Part shown: positions 1 to 6,708 of the stretch, in pieces | Layout: each line of letters starts with the position of its first letter | Numbering within the stretch: the first letter of the stretch is position 1 | The notes under the pieces: model-generated | Seen by the model: the letters and a program-made list of their open reading frames with translations, nothing else | What the model was told of the DNA's origin: nothing | Databases searched by the model: none | DNA from: Pontibacter silvestris | GTDB taxonomy: Bacteria; Bacteroidota; Bacteroidia; Cytophagales; Hymenobacteraceae | Assembly (NCBI RefSeq): GCF_020907275.1 | Contig: NZ_JAJJWI010000005.1 | Location: forward strand, 62,001-126,000 | Length of the DNA stretch: 64,000 nt | Direction of reading: 5' to 3' | Position numbers and translations under genes: made by a program

Positions 1-504
1 CACCTGTTGTTTTGTTACAATTTATATAAAAAAATAATGGTAAGCAATAGTAATTTTTAAAATATAAGTTATAAAAATGGTTTTTTATAACTTATACTAA
101 TAATTGGGCAAGAGATGCGTGTGCTTGAATTGTGTTGGTAAATGCTAATTGGGCTTATTGAAGGCTACTGTATTTCTTGTTTTGTGCTACCATTGTCACA
201 GACAGATTTTTTAATAATATATAATGTACATTTATAATTATCTAAATAGTAAGTTGTTGCTTTAACTTACTTTTATAATTCATAGATTATCTAATGTTTT
301 ATTGGTATATATAAATTATAATTTAAAATAATGTAATTTTTAAAAATTGTATTATTTTATTTATAGGATGAATGTGATTATAAAAGGTTATGTGGATTTT
401 AGGTGCTGAGATGCTTTTGTGAAATAAATAACATATTGGTATATAGATGCTTTTTTATATAAAACACATCTTGCTTCTTTTTTAAAAAGTTTTTTGAGAT
501 AGTC
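1..504. other. AT-rich region with no recognisable gene
   Basis: This stretch is very AT-rich and every frame is broken by stops. I see no coding region, no RNA gene and no convincing terminator. A promoter for the first gene begins at its right edge. It may be the downstream flank of a gene outside the window. Confidence 0.5.
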
Positions 505-534
505 TTGCTTACTTAAATGAAGAGACTAAATTTG
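505..534 (+). promoter_or_regulatory. Predicted Bacteroidota promoter for the small membrane protein gene
   Basis: TTG at 505-507, a 19-bp spacer and TAAATTTG at 527-534 match the Bacteroidota sigma-70 pattern TTG-N19/21-TAnnTTTG. Transcription would start near 538, leaving an untranslated leader of about 130 bases before the ATG at 667. Confidence 0.5.
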
Positions 535-666
535 CATTATAATATTTAAGGATATACAAAACTTTTTTAATAATTGCATTTTTAGGTTAAATACGAAAAG
601 GAAATATCTGATTCCGGATTGGCATATTTCTTGAAGTAAGAAAACCTGTAATCAACTTTTAGGCCA

Positions 667-912
667 ATGCTGGATGTCATTAACTTTGTAGCCATTTCTG
701 GAATTTTCAATATTCTTTTCTTTTGGTACGCTTCTACCAAAATGAAGTCAAAGCCAGATCCGTTAAAAACCTTGATAGTTTCGTTTGTCTTTTCCATTCC
801 ACTTAGTTTTCTTCTTATAGGTGTATATACAACTATGTTAATATATGCTGCCCGTACCGGAGCTAGTGAAGATGCCATGTGGGAGTATATGGAACAGGAA
901 GAGCTGCAATAA
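667..912 (+). CDS. Small two-span membrane protein, unknown function
   Basis: I do not recognise this 81-residue protein. It has two hydrophobic segments (about residues 3-22 and 35-62) separated by a short basic loop (KMKSKPDP), and an acidic C-terminus (EYMEQEELQ). That is consistent with a small inner-membrane protein. A good Bacteroidota promoter lies upstream at 505-534 and a perfect palindromic terminator lies downstream at 972-1009, which favours this strand over the overlapping antisense frame. An in-frame stop at 649-651 makes ATG 667 the first possible start. The leader at 614-623 can pair with 663-673 across the start codon, so translation may be modulated by structure. The assignment rests on context and hydrophobicity only. 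Confidence 0.5.
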   Translation: MLDVINFVAISGIFNILFFWYASTKMKSKPDPLKTLIVSFVFSIPLSFLLIGVYTTMLIYAARTGASEDAMWEYMEQEELQ

Positions 913-971
913 GCTAGAAACACCTAAAATAAAGCCTTCCTCTACTAAGGCAATATTCCTCACTAGAGGAT

Positions 972-1009
972 AAAAAAGCTCCAGCTATCATGATAGCTGG
1001 AGCTTTTTT
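972..1009. terminator. Perfect 38-bp palindrome, bidirectional terminator
   Basis: Arms 972-990 and 991-1009 are exact reverse complements of 19 bases. They begin with six A and end with six T, as expected for a factor-independent terminator working in both directions. There is no designed loop, so the RNA loop must form by opening the central pairs. Confidence 0.75.
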
Positions 1010-1214
1010 ATGTTTAAACTGCTTTACAGTCTATAGACTACAGAAGCATAAAGGCAAATCGCATAAGTTTATTCTTTCAGAGCAGAAGCTCGATCTGTTT
1101 CAGGGCTACAGTTATTTTTAAATTACTTTAGCTTTAGCGTTTTCCGTTTTGGATCGTTCAGTTTTTTAATACTCTCGTAGAACTAACATTATTAATCAAT
1201 TTAATATCATCGCT

Positions 1215-1457
1215 ATGAAAAAGAATTGGATGCCTTTATTGGTGTTAAGCTTGTTGAGTTCTCAGTTGCTGTTTACATCGTGTGGAGGAGCCACAGAGTC
1301 TGGGGAGAATAATGCGGATGTTTCAGACACAACTGTGGATCAGCCAACAATAGGAGTCGAGCTTGATACAACCGGCAGTACTTATGTAGACACTACAGGT
1401 GCAACTACCTCTTCAGATACAACTGGTACTACAACCGGAACAACTACAGGGCTTTAA
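1215..1457 (+). CDS. Thr/Asp-rich small lipoprotein
   Basis: This 80-residue protein has a lipoprotein signal peptide: basic start MKKNW, a hydrophobic core at residues 6-20 and a lipobox ending LFTSC with the lipidated Cys at about residue 23. The mature part is acidic and low in complexity, ending in repeated DTTG and TTTG units. It probably sits as a flexible, surface or periplasmic lipid-anchored tail. No enzymatic domain is visible. The next gene encodes a very similar protein 107 bases downstream, so the two look like tandem paralogues. The role is unknown; the lipoprotein call is firm, the function is not. Confidence 0.75.
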   Translation: MKKNWMPLLVLSLLSSQLLFTSCGGATESGENNADVSDTTVDQPTIGVELDTTGSTYVDTTGATTSSDTTGTTTGTTTGL

Positions 1458-1564
1458 ATAAGTCTTTTTTATTATGTAAAGTACCGGGGAGAGATAAGTA
1501 CTGCCTTAACTAGCAAAATAAACTCGCGTAAAAGTGAGAATTGTTAAAACTAAATATCAAAACT

Positions 1565-1876
1565 ATGAAGATGAATTTTGCTTCCATCATAACCGTTCTG
1601 TCTTTTGCTTCGGCAATTACCCTGACTTCGTGCGGAGATGGTGATAATAACAGAACAGGAACAGGAGCAGCTGAAGAAGATTTGGAAGGTACAACTACTG
1701 GTGGGCTAGATATTGGTGGTGCGTCAACCGGGGGTACAATAAGTGATACAGACACCATTTCTACAGGTGGTGACACAATAGGTACTACAACAGGTACTAT
1801 GAATCCGGGCACTACTACGGGTACTACCGGTGCTACTACTGCCAGCGGTACTACTGGTATTTCTACAACAGATTAG
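1565..1876 (+). CDS. Thr/Gly-rich small lipoprotein, paralogue of the preceding gene
   Basis: The protein has a signal peptide (MKMNFASIITVLSFASAIT) and a lipobox ending LTSC, with Cys at about residue 23 when translation starts at ATG 1565. An in-frame ATG at 1541 would add eight residues before a normal signal peptide, so 1565 (or 1571) is preferred. The mature region starts acidic (CGDGDNN) and continues as irregular TTTG, STGG and DT repeats to the end. Like its upstream neighbour it is probably a disordered, lipid-anchored envelope protein that arose by duplication. A 17-bp perfect hairpin at 1897-1937 ends the unit. No function can be assigned from sequence. Confidence 0.7.
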   Translation: MKMNFASIITVLSFASAITLTSCGDGDNNRTGTGAAEEDLEGTTTGGLDIGGASTGGTISDTDTISTGGDTIGTTTGTMNPGTTTGTTGATTASGTTGISTTD

Positions 1877-1896
1877 AAAATATGTGTATCGTATTT

Positions 1897-1937
1897 AAAA
1901 TTAAAGAGGCAACCATAATAGTTGCCTCTTTAATTTT
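1897..1937. terminator. Terminator after the lipoprotein pair
   Basis: Arms 1897-1913 and 1921-1937 form a perfect 17-bp stem with a 7-base loop. A-rich and T-rich ends make it usable from both directions, which suits the convergent gene ending at 2000. Confidence 0.75.
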
Positions 1938-1999
1938 AAAACTGGTTTAGCTAAGAAGATGCTCATTCTTAATACCAAAAAACGAATAGTCTTTGTTAG

Positions 2000-2242
2000 T
2001 TAGTGACTACCAGCGCTGCTTCCTGTATCCTGGCCACCATCCTGTACATCGGCACTGCCTCTGCTACCGCTTTTCTGTACTGGTGCACCACCTACCTCGC
2101 CATTGATGATATCATCATTATCAACAATCTCATCGGCTTGTACAGGATGAATGTTAGGCACACTGTTGCCTTCGTTTATGGTGTTATTAAAGTTTTCGTC
2201 TTTAAGCTTATCGTTTTTTCTATCTCTATCGTTCGATTTCAT
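2000..2242 (-). CDS. Small hydrophilic, disorder-like protein
   Basis: An 80-residue protein without hydrophobic segments or Cys. The N-terminus is basic and acidic (MKSNDRDRKNDKLKDENFN), the middle is acidic (DEIVDNDD), and the tail is Gly/Ser/Asp-rich and ends in SAGSH. This composition predicts a soluble, largely disordered cytoplasmic protein. It begins 47 bases after the stop of the Arg/Asp/Tyr-rich gene at 2290-2976 on the same strand, so the two are probably co-transcribed. The opposite-strand frame over the same DNA is hydrophobic and looks like an artefact. I do not recognise a family. Confidence 0.55.
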   Translation of the reverse strand: MKSNDRDRKNDKLKDENFNNTINEGNSVPNIHPVQADEIVDNDDIINGEVGGAPVQKSGSRGSADVQDGGQDTGSSAGSH

Positions 2243-2289
2243 AATTCTGCTCTTTAATGGATGTTAAAAGTTTGTTTCCAACAGGTATT

Positions 2290-2976
2290 TTAGTAACGAT
2301 CATCATTATTGCCGTTTCTGCCTGAACGGCCCCTGTCTGGATGACGGGTGCTATAGTCTCCATGATAGCTTTGTCTTCCTGTAAGAGGATTATAGCTACG
2401 GTTATAGTCCGGGTCGTAATTATCTATGCCGTTATAACCCCAACTCAATGACCCGGCAGTGTTGCCGTAGTTCTCGTCGCGGCTACCTTTGAAATGATCC
2501 GGGCCATAGTCAGCATCAAAATTATTGCGGTCGCCCCCAAACCGGGTGCCATAGCCACCGCTGCTTGGGCGGTATTGCTCGTCCCAATGGCGGTCATAGT
2601 CTCCCTGGCGGTATTCATGGCGATTATCACCAAAGTTGTAGTTATAGTCTCTGTCGTTACGATTGTTGCGGTAACTGTTGTTCCAGTCCTGGCGGTAACC
2701 ATAATCCTGATTAGAATTTTGGTTTTGCTCGTCCTGCTCGTATGTCAGTTGGTTATATCTGTTAAGGTGTCTGCCGCTGTCATTGCGTCTTTCAGAACCA
2801 TTATAAGTAGTTTTGTTCCGGTCACTGCTGTCATCATCCAGACGGTAAGCGCCTCTATAAGCATCTCTGTCTATAGAGCGATCGTCGTTTTGATAGCGAT
2901 CATGATAATTTCTGTCGTTTCTGTTTCTAAAATTTCTATCTCTATATTCTCTGTTATACCAATTATTTGTTTCCAT
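2290..2976 (-). CDS. Arg/Asp/Asn/Tyr-rich low-complexity protein
   Basis: This 228-residue protein is made almost entirely of Arg, Asp, Asn, Tyr, Gly and Ser, with almost no aliphatic residues, no Cys and no signal peptide. Short motifs such as NDRDYN, DRNYHDRY and NYDPDYN recur irregularly. It should be soluble and disordered; Arg/Tyr-rich sequences of this kind can bind nucleic acids or form condensates, but that is inference. It is divergent from two rightward genes (3121-3825 and 3899-4462) with the same unusual composition, so the three form a local family. The 144-base divergent region carries a repeated ATAAGCCTTT. The long hydrophobic antisense frame is a by-product of the composition. 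Confidence 0.65.
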   Translation of the reverse strand: METNNWYNREYRDRNFRNRNDRNYHDRYQNDDRSIDRDAYRGAYRLDDDSSDRNKTTYNGSERRNDSGRHLNRYNQLTYEQDEQNQNSNQDYGYRQDWNNSYRNNRNDRDYNYNFGDNRHEYRQGDYDRHWDEQYRPSSGGYGTRFGGDRNNFDADYGPDHFKGSRDENYGNTAGSLSWGYNGIDNYDPDYNRSYNPLTGRQSYHGDYSTRHPDRGRSGRNGNNDDRY

Positions 2977-2980
2977 AATT

Positions 2981-3050
2981 ATAAGCCTTTAGTTCATACT
3001 TTTTAACGATGGTTATCAAATGAGGTTTATGTATATCCAAATAAGCCTTT
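2981..3050. repeat. Direct repeat ATAAGCCTTT in the divergent intergenic region
   Basis: The 10-base sequence ATAAGCCTTT occurs at 2981-2990 and again at 3041-3050, exactly 60 bases apart, between the two divergent disorder-rich genes. Shared operator half-sites are possible; chance cannot be excluded for a 10-mer in AT-rich DNA. Confidence 0.35.
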
Positions 3051-3120
3051 TTTTAACCCTACAGCGGCCTATTGCCGTAAACAAGTGTGTAAACATGTTT
3101 AGACCCAAAACCTAATAACT

Positions 3121-3825
3121 ATGAGAGATAACAGAAGAGACGATTATCGTGACGACAGAAATAGAGATGAAGAAAGAGATCCTCGTTGGTTGCATGGTCA
3201 CCATCACGGTCAGAACTCTGACCGCGGTAACTATGTAAGAGACTCTCACTTTAATCGTGGCTATGGAAATAACAGAGCAAGCCAATATGGTGACGATTTA
3301 AGCTTTAATTCAAATGCAGATCATGGAAAGATGTACCCGCAAGGCCGTTTCCAGGCCGGGGGAGCTTACTATGCAGGCGAAGATTATAGCCGTGGCCGCG
3401 AAAGTGAAGATAACCCTTACGGAATGAGTTATATCCCTGAAGATGGCTACCACTCAGGCGGCCATTATGAAGCACGAGCCGATTATAGTAACAGAGATTA
3501 TGATGACCTAAGGAAGAAAGAGGAGCCATGGGGCCATCTGGGACTGGCAGATGAACGCTTTGGCCATGATGTGCGACGTAGAGATAACAGAGACGATAGA
3601 TTTATGGGCAGGTCATCCCGTGGTGACTACGAATCTTATCGAAGATATGAGCATGGCAATAATATGTATGATAACGACTACAGTACAGGCTTCTCTGGCA
3701 GAAACTACAATCAGGACAGATCCCACTTTGGGGAAGATAGCTACTACAGCAACCTTGAAAAGTGGAATGGCCGCAGCGACCAGAGAAATGATCGCTATGA
3801 CAGCGACAGAAATCGCAGGGGCTAA
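3121..3825 (+). CDS. Arg/Asp/Tyr-rich low-complexity protein with His-rich patch
   Basis: A 234-residue hydrophilic protein starting with an extremely charged segment (MRDNRRDDYRDDRNRDEERD), followed by a His cluster (LHGHHHGQ, about residues 24-31) and then Tyr/Arg/Asp/Gly-rich sequence. One less degenerate stretch (KKEEPWGHLGLADERFG, about residues 136-152) may be the only folded or interaction motif. No signal peptide, membrane segment or Cys is seen. It shares composition with the divergent gene at 2290-2976 and the downstream gene at 3899-4462. The His cluster could bind metal. A cytoplasmic, possibly stress-related disordered protein is my inference; no family is recognised with certainty. 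Confidence 0.65.
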   Translation: MRDNRRDDYRDDRNRDEERDPRWLHGHHHGQNSDRGNYVRDSHFNRGYGNNRASQYGDDLSFNSNADHGKMYPQGRFQAGGAYYAGEDYSRGRESEDNPYGMSYIPEDGYHSGGHYEARADYSNRDYDDLRKKEEPWGHLGLADERFGHDVRRRDNRDDRFMGRSSRGDYESYRRYEHGNNMYDNDYSTGFSGRNYNQDRSHFGEDSYYSNLEKWNGRSDQRNDRYDSDRNRRG

Positions 3826-3847
3826 AATACTTAAGGCAATGTTAAAC

Positions 3848-3882
3848 AAAGCGGCACAAGGCTTTGTGCCTCGTGTCGCTTT
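3848..3882 (+). terminator. Imperfect hairpin between two paralogous disorder-rich genes
   Basis: Arms 3848-3862 and 3868-3882 pair over 15 positions with one G-T wobble and one A-C mismatch around a 5-base loop. The right arm ends in only three T, so it may be a partial terminator or an RNA processing or stability element between the genes. Confidence 0.45.
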
Positions 3883-3898
3883 ATAAATATAAAGAGCT

Positions 3899-4462
3899 AT
3901 GAGAAATGACAGAAATTCAAATTACGGCGAATTTAGTCGCCGCTTTCAAGACCAGAACCCGCAAAGCAGGGACCATAATTTTAGAGGAAATGATTCTGAG
4001 CGCGGGCGCTGGACAGACAGAAACCGTGACAGAGAAGAACCTTACCGCATTCAGAAAAGCCAGCAGTATGGCCAGCGAGGCGGAGAGCGTGGAATGAGAG
4101 AGGACTATTACAACCAGATGTACGATACTACTAACTATACTGGCGTTCCGCGCGAAGAAAATTATGGCTTGCCTTATGGGTCTGAAAACGATCTGGATAC
4201 CATACGTAAATTTCCTTATTCAGAAGGACCTTATGCAAACCGTACTACAAGGTACAGCTATAGCCAAGGTTATAACCCCAACTACGACAATCCGGAAGAG
4301 GGAGACATGTACCGCGATTTTGACAGCCGTGGCAATCATGGTTACCGACACGATATGGGGTACGGTAGTGTAAATGACTTCCGTGAGTTTGGTAATGATC
4401 ATAATGGCCTGGATGACAGAAGCGATAACTATTATGGCTACTTTGGTGGCTATAACCGATAG
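3899..4462 (+). CDS. Arg/Asn/Tyr/Gly-rich low-complexity protein
   Basis: The third member of the local disorder-rich family, 187 residues. It opens MRNDRNSNYGEFSRRFQDQN and continues with dense Tyr, Gly, Asn, Asp and Arg, ending NYYGYFGGYNR. The middle (NYTGVPREENYGLPYGSEND, about residues 77-96) is less biased and slightly Pro-containing. There are no Cys, signal peptide or hydrophobic spans. It lies 73 bases after the similar gene at 3121-3825, with a hairpin between them, so tandem duplication followed by drift is likely. A strong terminator at 4499-4526 closes the unit. A role in nucleic acid binding, condensate formation or desiccation protection is conjecture from composition. Confidence 0.65.
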   Translation: MRNDRNSNYGEFSRRFQDQNPQSRDHNFRGNDSERGRWTDRNRDREEPYRIQKSQQYGQRGGERGMREDYYNQMYDTTNYTGVPREENYGLPYGSENDLDTIRKFPYSEGPYANRTTRYSYSQGYNPNYDNPEEGDMYRDFDSRGNHGYRHDMGYGSVNDFREFGNDHNGLDDRSDNYYGYFGGYNR

Positions 4463-4498
4463 TGCTAGTGTACTAGCAACAGACTATATTCTCCATTT

Positions 4499-4526
4499 AG
4501 AAGCCGTAGCTACCACTACGGCTTCT
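4499..4526 (+). terminator. Terminator after the disorder-rich genes
   Basis: An 11-bp perfect stem (4499-4509 with 4516-4526), GC-rich at its centre, with a 6-base loop, is followed by TTGTATTTT. Confidence 0.75.
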
Positions 4527-4633
4527 TTGTATTTTAATACTTCTGACGACCTGAATATTACTACGTTTCCTTAACTGAGCTGCTGAATAGTTGCTACCTT
4601 AATGTCGTGGTTATTCAGGTAAGAGTACTAATA

Positions 4634-4674
4634 CAGAATAGCAACAGAATAGCTTCAGAATCTGTTGCTATTCT
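4634..4674 (+). promoter_or_regulatory. Three 11-bp-phased CAGAAT repeats overlapping an inverted repeat upstream of the response regulator
   Basis: CAGAAT occurs at 4634, 4645 and 4656, i.e. exactly every 11 bp, the spacing typical of binding sites for OmpR/PhoB-type regulators. The same DNA also holds a 14-bp perfect inverted repeat (4635-4648 with 4661-4674) followed by a T-rich run, which could act as a terminator or attenuator. It ends 21 bases before the regulator ATG at 4696. Confidence 0.5.
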
Positions 4675-4695
4675 TGTTTTTGTAAGACAGATAGA

Positions 4696-5370
4696 ATGAA
4701 GATATTATTGATAGAAGACGAACACGCTCTTAATGAGTCGATGGTAGATTACCTGCGGCAGGAAGGATATGTGTGTGAATCAGCTGAAGATTATAAAACA
4801 GCAAGCTTAAAAGCAGCTGATTTCAGCTACGCCTGCGTGATAGTTGATTTAACTTTGCCTGGAGGTAGTGGCTTGGATATTGTGCGTTTATTAAAGGAGA
4901 ACAGTCCTGAAACGGGCATTATCATTATCTCTGCTAAAAATGCTTTAGATGATAAAATATCAGGATTGGAAATAGGCGCAGATGATTATCTGACTAAACC
5001 ATTTCATCTGTCAGAACTTAATGCAAGGCTAAAGTCAGTAATCAGGCGGCGAAATTTTAATGGGCAGAAAGTAGTGCGGGTTGGGCTACTGGAGATATTT
5101 CCGGACTCTGCTGAAGCTTCGATAGAGGGCAGAAAGCTTACCCTGACAAAAAAAGAATTCGATTTATTGCTGTACCTGCTTTCTAACCGCAACAGGGTCG
5201 TAACCAAAGACTCTATTGCTGAGCATTTATGGGGAGATCATATTGAAGCCTTGGATTCACTGGATTTCGTGTATACGCACATAAAGAACCTTCGCCGCAA
5301 ACTTATTGATGCCGGTAGCGAAGATTATATTCAGACAGTGTACGGACTGGGCTATAAGTTTAGCTGTTAA
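4696..5370 (+). CDS. OmpR/PhoB-family response regulator
   Basis: A 224-residue two-domain DNA-binding response regulator. The receiver domain (about 1-115) shows the acidic pocket (IEDE, residues 6-9), the phospho-acceptor Asp51 (VIVDLTLPGGSG), the conserved Ser79 and Lys101 in LTKPF. The C-terminal winged helix (about 128-224) has the usual LTKKEFDLLLYLL start and ends VYGLGYKF. Length is normal for the family. Its stop overlaps the start of the histidine kinase by one base (TAATG), so the two are translationally coupled. Phased repeats upstream at 4634-4674 are candidate autoregulatory sites. The signal sensed is unknown. Confidence 0.93.
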   Translation: MKILLIEDEHALNESMVDYLRQEGYVCESAEDYKTASLKAADFSYACVIVDLTLPGGSGLDIVRLLKENSPETGIIIISAKNALDDKISGLEIGADDYLTKPFHLSELNARLKSVIRRRNFNGQKVVRVGLLEIFPDSAEASIEGRKLTLTKKEFDLLLYLLSNRNRVVTKDSIAEHLWGDHIEALDSLDFVYTHIKNLRRKLIDAGSEDYIQTVYGLGYKFSC

Positions 5371-6647
5371 TGCGGGTACTTACAAAAACAAGTCTCTATT
5401 ACCTGATGGTGTCATTAGTGGTGTTCCTGGTGGGGAGCATCAGCTTCTATAAAATAATGCAGGTAGAGATTTACGATGAGGTGGACGACCAGTTGTTCAC
5501 AGACAAAGAGAATATTATTGCGTTTATCCGGCAACATAACAGGTTGCCGAATGTTACCTCTGGCATATCGGAAGCGATTATAGTGCGTGAGGCAAACGAA
5601 GAGAATCTTGTAATAGAAGACTTGGCTGATACGCTAATCTATAGTAGCTACGATGAAGAATATATTCCCTTCCGGCGCCTAACTTTTACTGCCCGCCAGA
5701 ATGGTAAGCCTTACGAATACACCATTTTAAAGTCATTGATAGATTTCCAGGACCTGTTTGAGAGTACAATGCTGGCAATGGGATGGATATTCCTGTTGCT
5801 GCTACTCGGTTTAGTAGCTGTAAACTATGTCATCAACAAATATACCTGGCGCCACTTTTACAATACCTTAAGCAAAATTAAGCGCTATAGTCCTTCACAG
5901 CATGAGCCGTTAAAGCTCAAAAACTCCAGCACCAAAGAATTTCAGGAACTGAAGGAAGTACTGGAGGCCATGATGCAGAAAATCAACAACGATTATCTGA
6001 ATCTGAAGGAGTTCACCGAAAATGCTTCTCATGAAATACAAACACCCTTAGCCATAGTGAATAGTAAGCTGGAACTATTTATGCAGTCCGAAAACCTTAC
6101 GCCACATCAGGCTAGAATGCTGGAAGAGACTTATGCCTCTGTAAGCCGGCTGGCACGCCTTAATAAGTCCCTGATCCTGCTGACTCGTATCGAAAACAGA
6201 GAGTTCAGAGAGCAGGAGCCAGTGCCGTTTCAAGAGTTACTGGAAGAGCAGTTGGAGCAGTTTCAGGAGATGGTGCTGATGCAGGACTTAACATTATTGC
6301 CATCTCAACTGGAGCCAGTGTATGTATATATGAACCGTGGGCTGGCTGAAGTGTTACTGTCAAATCTACTGATTAATTCCATCCGTCATAATTATAAAGG
6401 AGGTACCATTCAGGTGATTCTTGCAAAAGATGAGCTTTGTATAAAAAACACAGGGGAGGAGCTTCAGGGGCCGCCAGAGGAGCTTTTTAGGCGCTTTATG
6501 AGTAGCAAAGGAGCATCTGGTTCCTTAGGAGTTGGCCTGGCTCTGGTAAAAAAAATATGTGACGTATATAGAATGAAGGCATCATATGATTATGCTGATG
6601 GTATGCATAGCGTTTGCATCAGGCTTAGTGCGGAGCGGTATAAATAA
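5370..6647 (+). CDS. Two-component sensor histidine kinase
   Basis: A 425-residue membrane kinase partnered with the regulator it overlaps. Transmembrane segments are at about 9-28 and 136-155 and frame a periplasmic sensor region of about 105 residues with no family I can name. The dimerisation/phosphoacceptor box is NASHEIQTPLA with His221. The ATP-binding domain shows an N-box (LLINSIRHN, Asn336) and a G-box (GASGSLGVGLALV, about 381-393). It resembles the short HisKA kinases common in Bacteroidota beside OmpR-type regulators. The next gene, a lipoprotein with a PepSY-like domain 61 bases downstream, may belong to the same circuit. Confidence 0.92.
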   Translation: MRVLTKTSLYYLMVSLVVFLVGSISFYKIMQVEIYDEVDDQLFTDKENIIAFIRQHNRLPNVTSGISEAIIVREANEENLVIEDLADTLIYSSYDEEYIPFRRLTFTARQNGKPYEYTILKSLIDFQDLFESTMLAMGWIFLLLLLGLVAVNYVINKYTWRHFYNTLSKIKRYSPSQHEPLKLKNSSTKEFQELKEVLEAMMQKINNDYLNLKEFTENASHEIQTPLAIVNSKLELFMQSENLTPHQARMLEETYASVSRLARLNKSLILLTRIENREFREQEPVPFQELLEEQLEQFQEMVLMQDLTLLPSQLEPVYVYMNRGLAEVLLSNLLINSIRHNYKGGTIQVILAKDELCIKNTGEELQGPPEELFRRFMSSKGASGSLGVGLALVKKICDVYRMKASYDYADGMHSVCIRLSAERYK

Positions 6648-6653
6648 CAGCTT

Positions 6654-6670
6654 CAAGATATCAACAGAAT
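6654..6670 (+). promoter_or_regulatory. Candidate response-regulator site before the PepSY-like lipoprotein gene
   Basis: CAAGAT at 6654 and CAGAAT at 6665 lie 11 bp apart, matching the phase and sequence of the repeats upstream of the regulator gene at 4634-4666. The site is 38 bases before the lipoprotein ATG. The match is short, so confidence is modest. Confidence 0.35.
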
Positions 6671-6708
6671 GCGGCCGTAGCTTTATATTTTAACTAAACA
6701 TGTAACTG

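Noticed and set aside
582..923. 113-codon antisense frame over the first gene
   Set aside because: The plus-strand gene has a consensus promoter, terminator and membrane-protein character; the antisense frame has biased, unpatterned composition.
2494..3006. 170-codon hydrophobic plus-strand frame opposite the Arg/Asp/Tyr-rich gene
   Set aside because: Val/Ile/Ala-rich sequence is the expected antisense of Asn/Asp/Tyr/Arg codons; no start context or signal fits a real membrane protein.
3551..3886. Met/Thr/Ala-rich frame within the disorder-rich gene
   Set aside because: It is a shifted frame of the same repetitive DNA and has no independent support.
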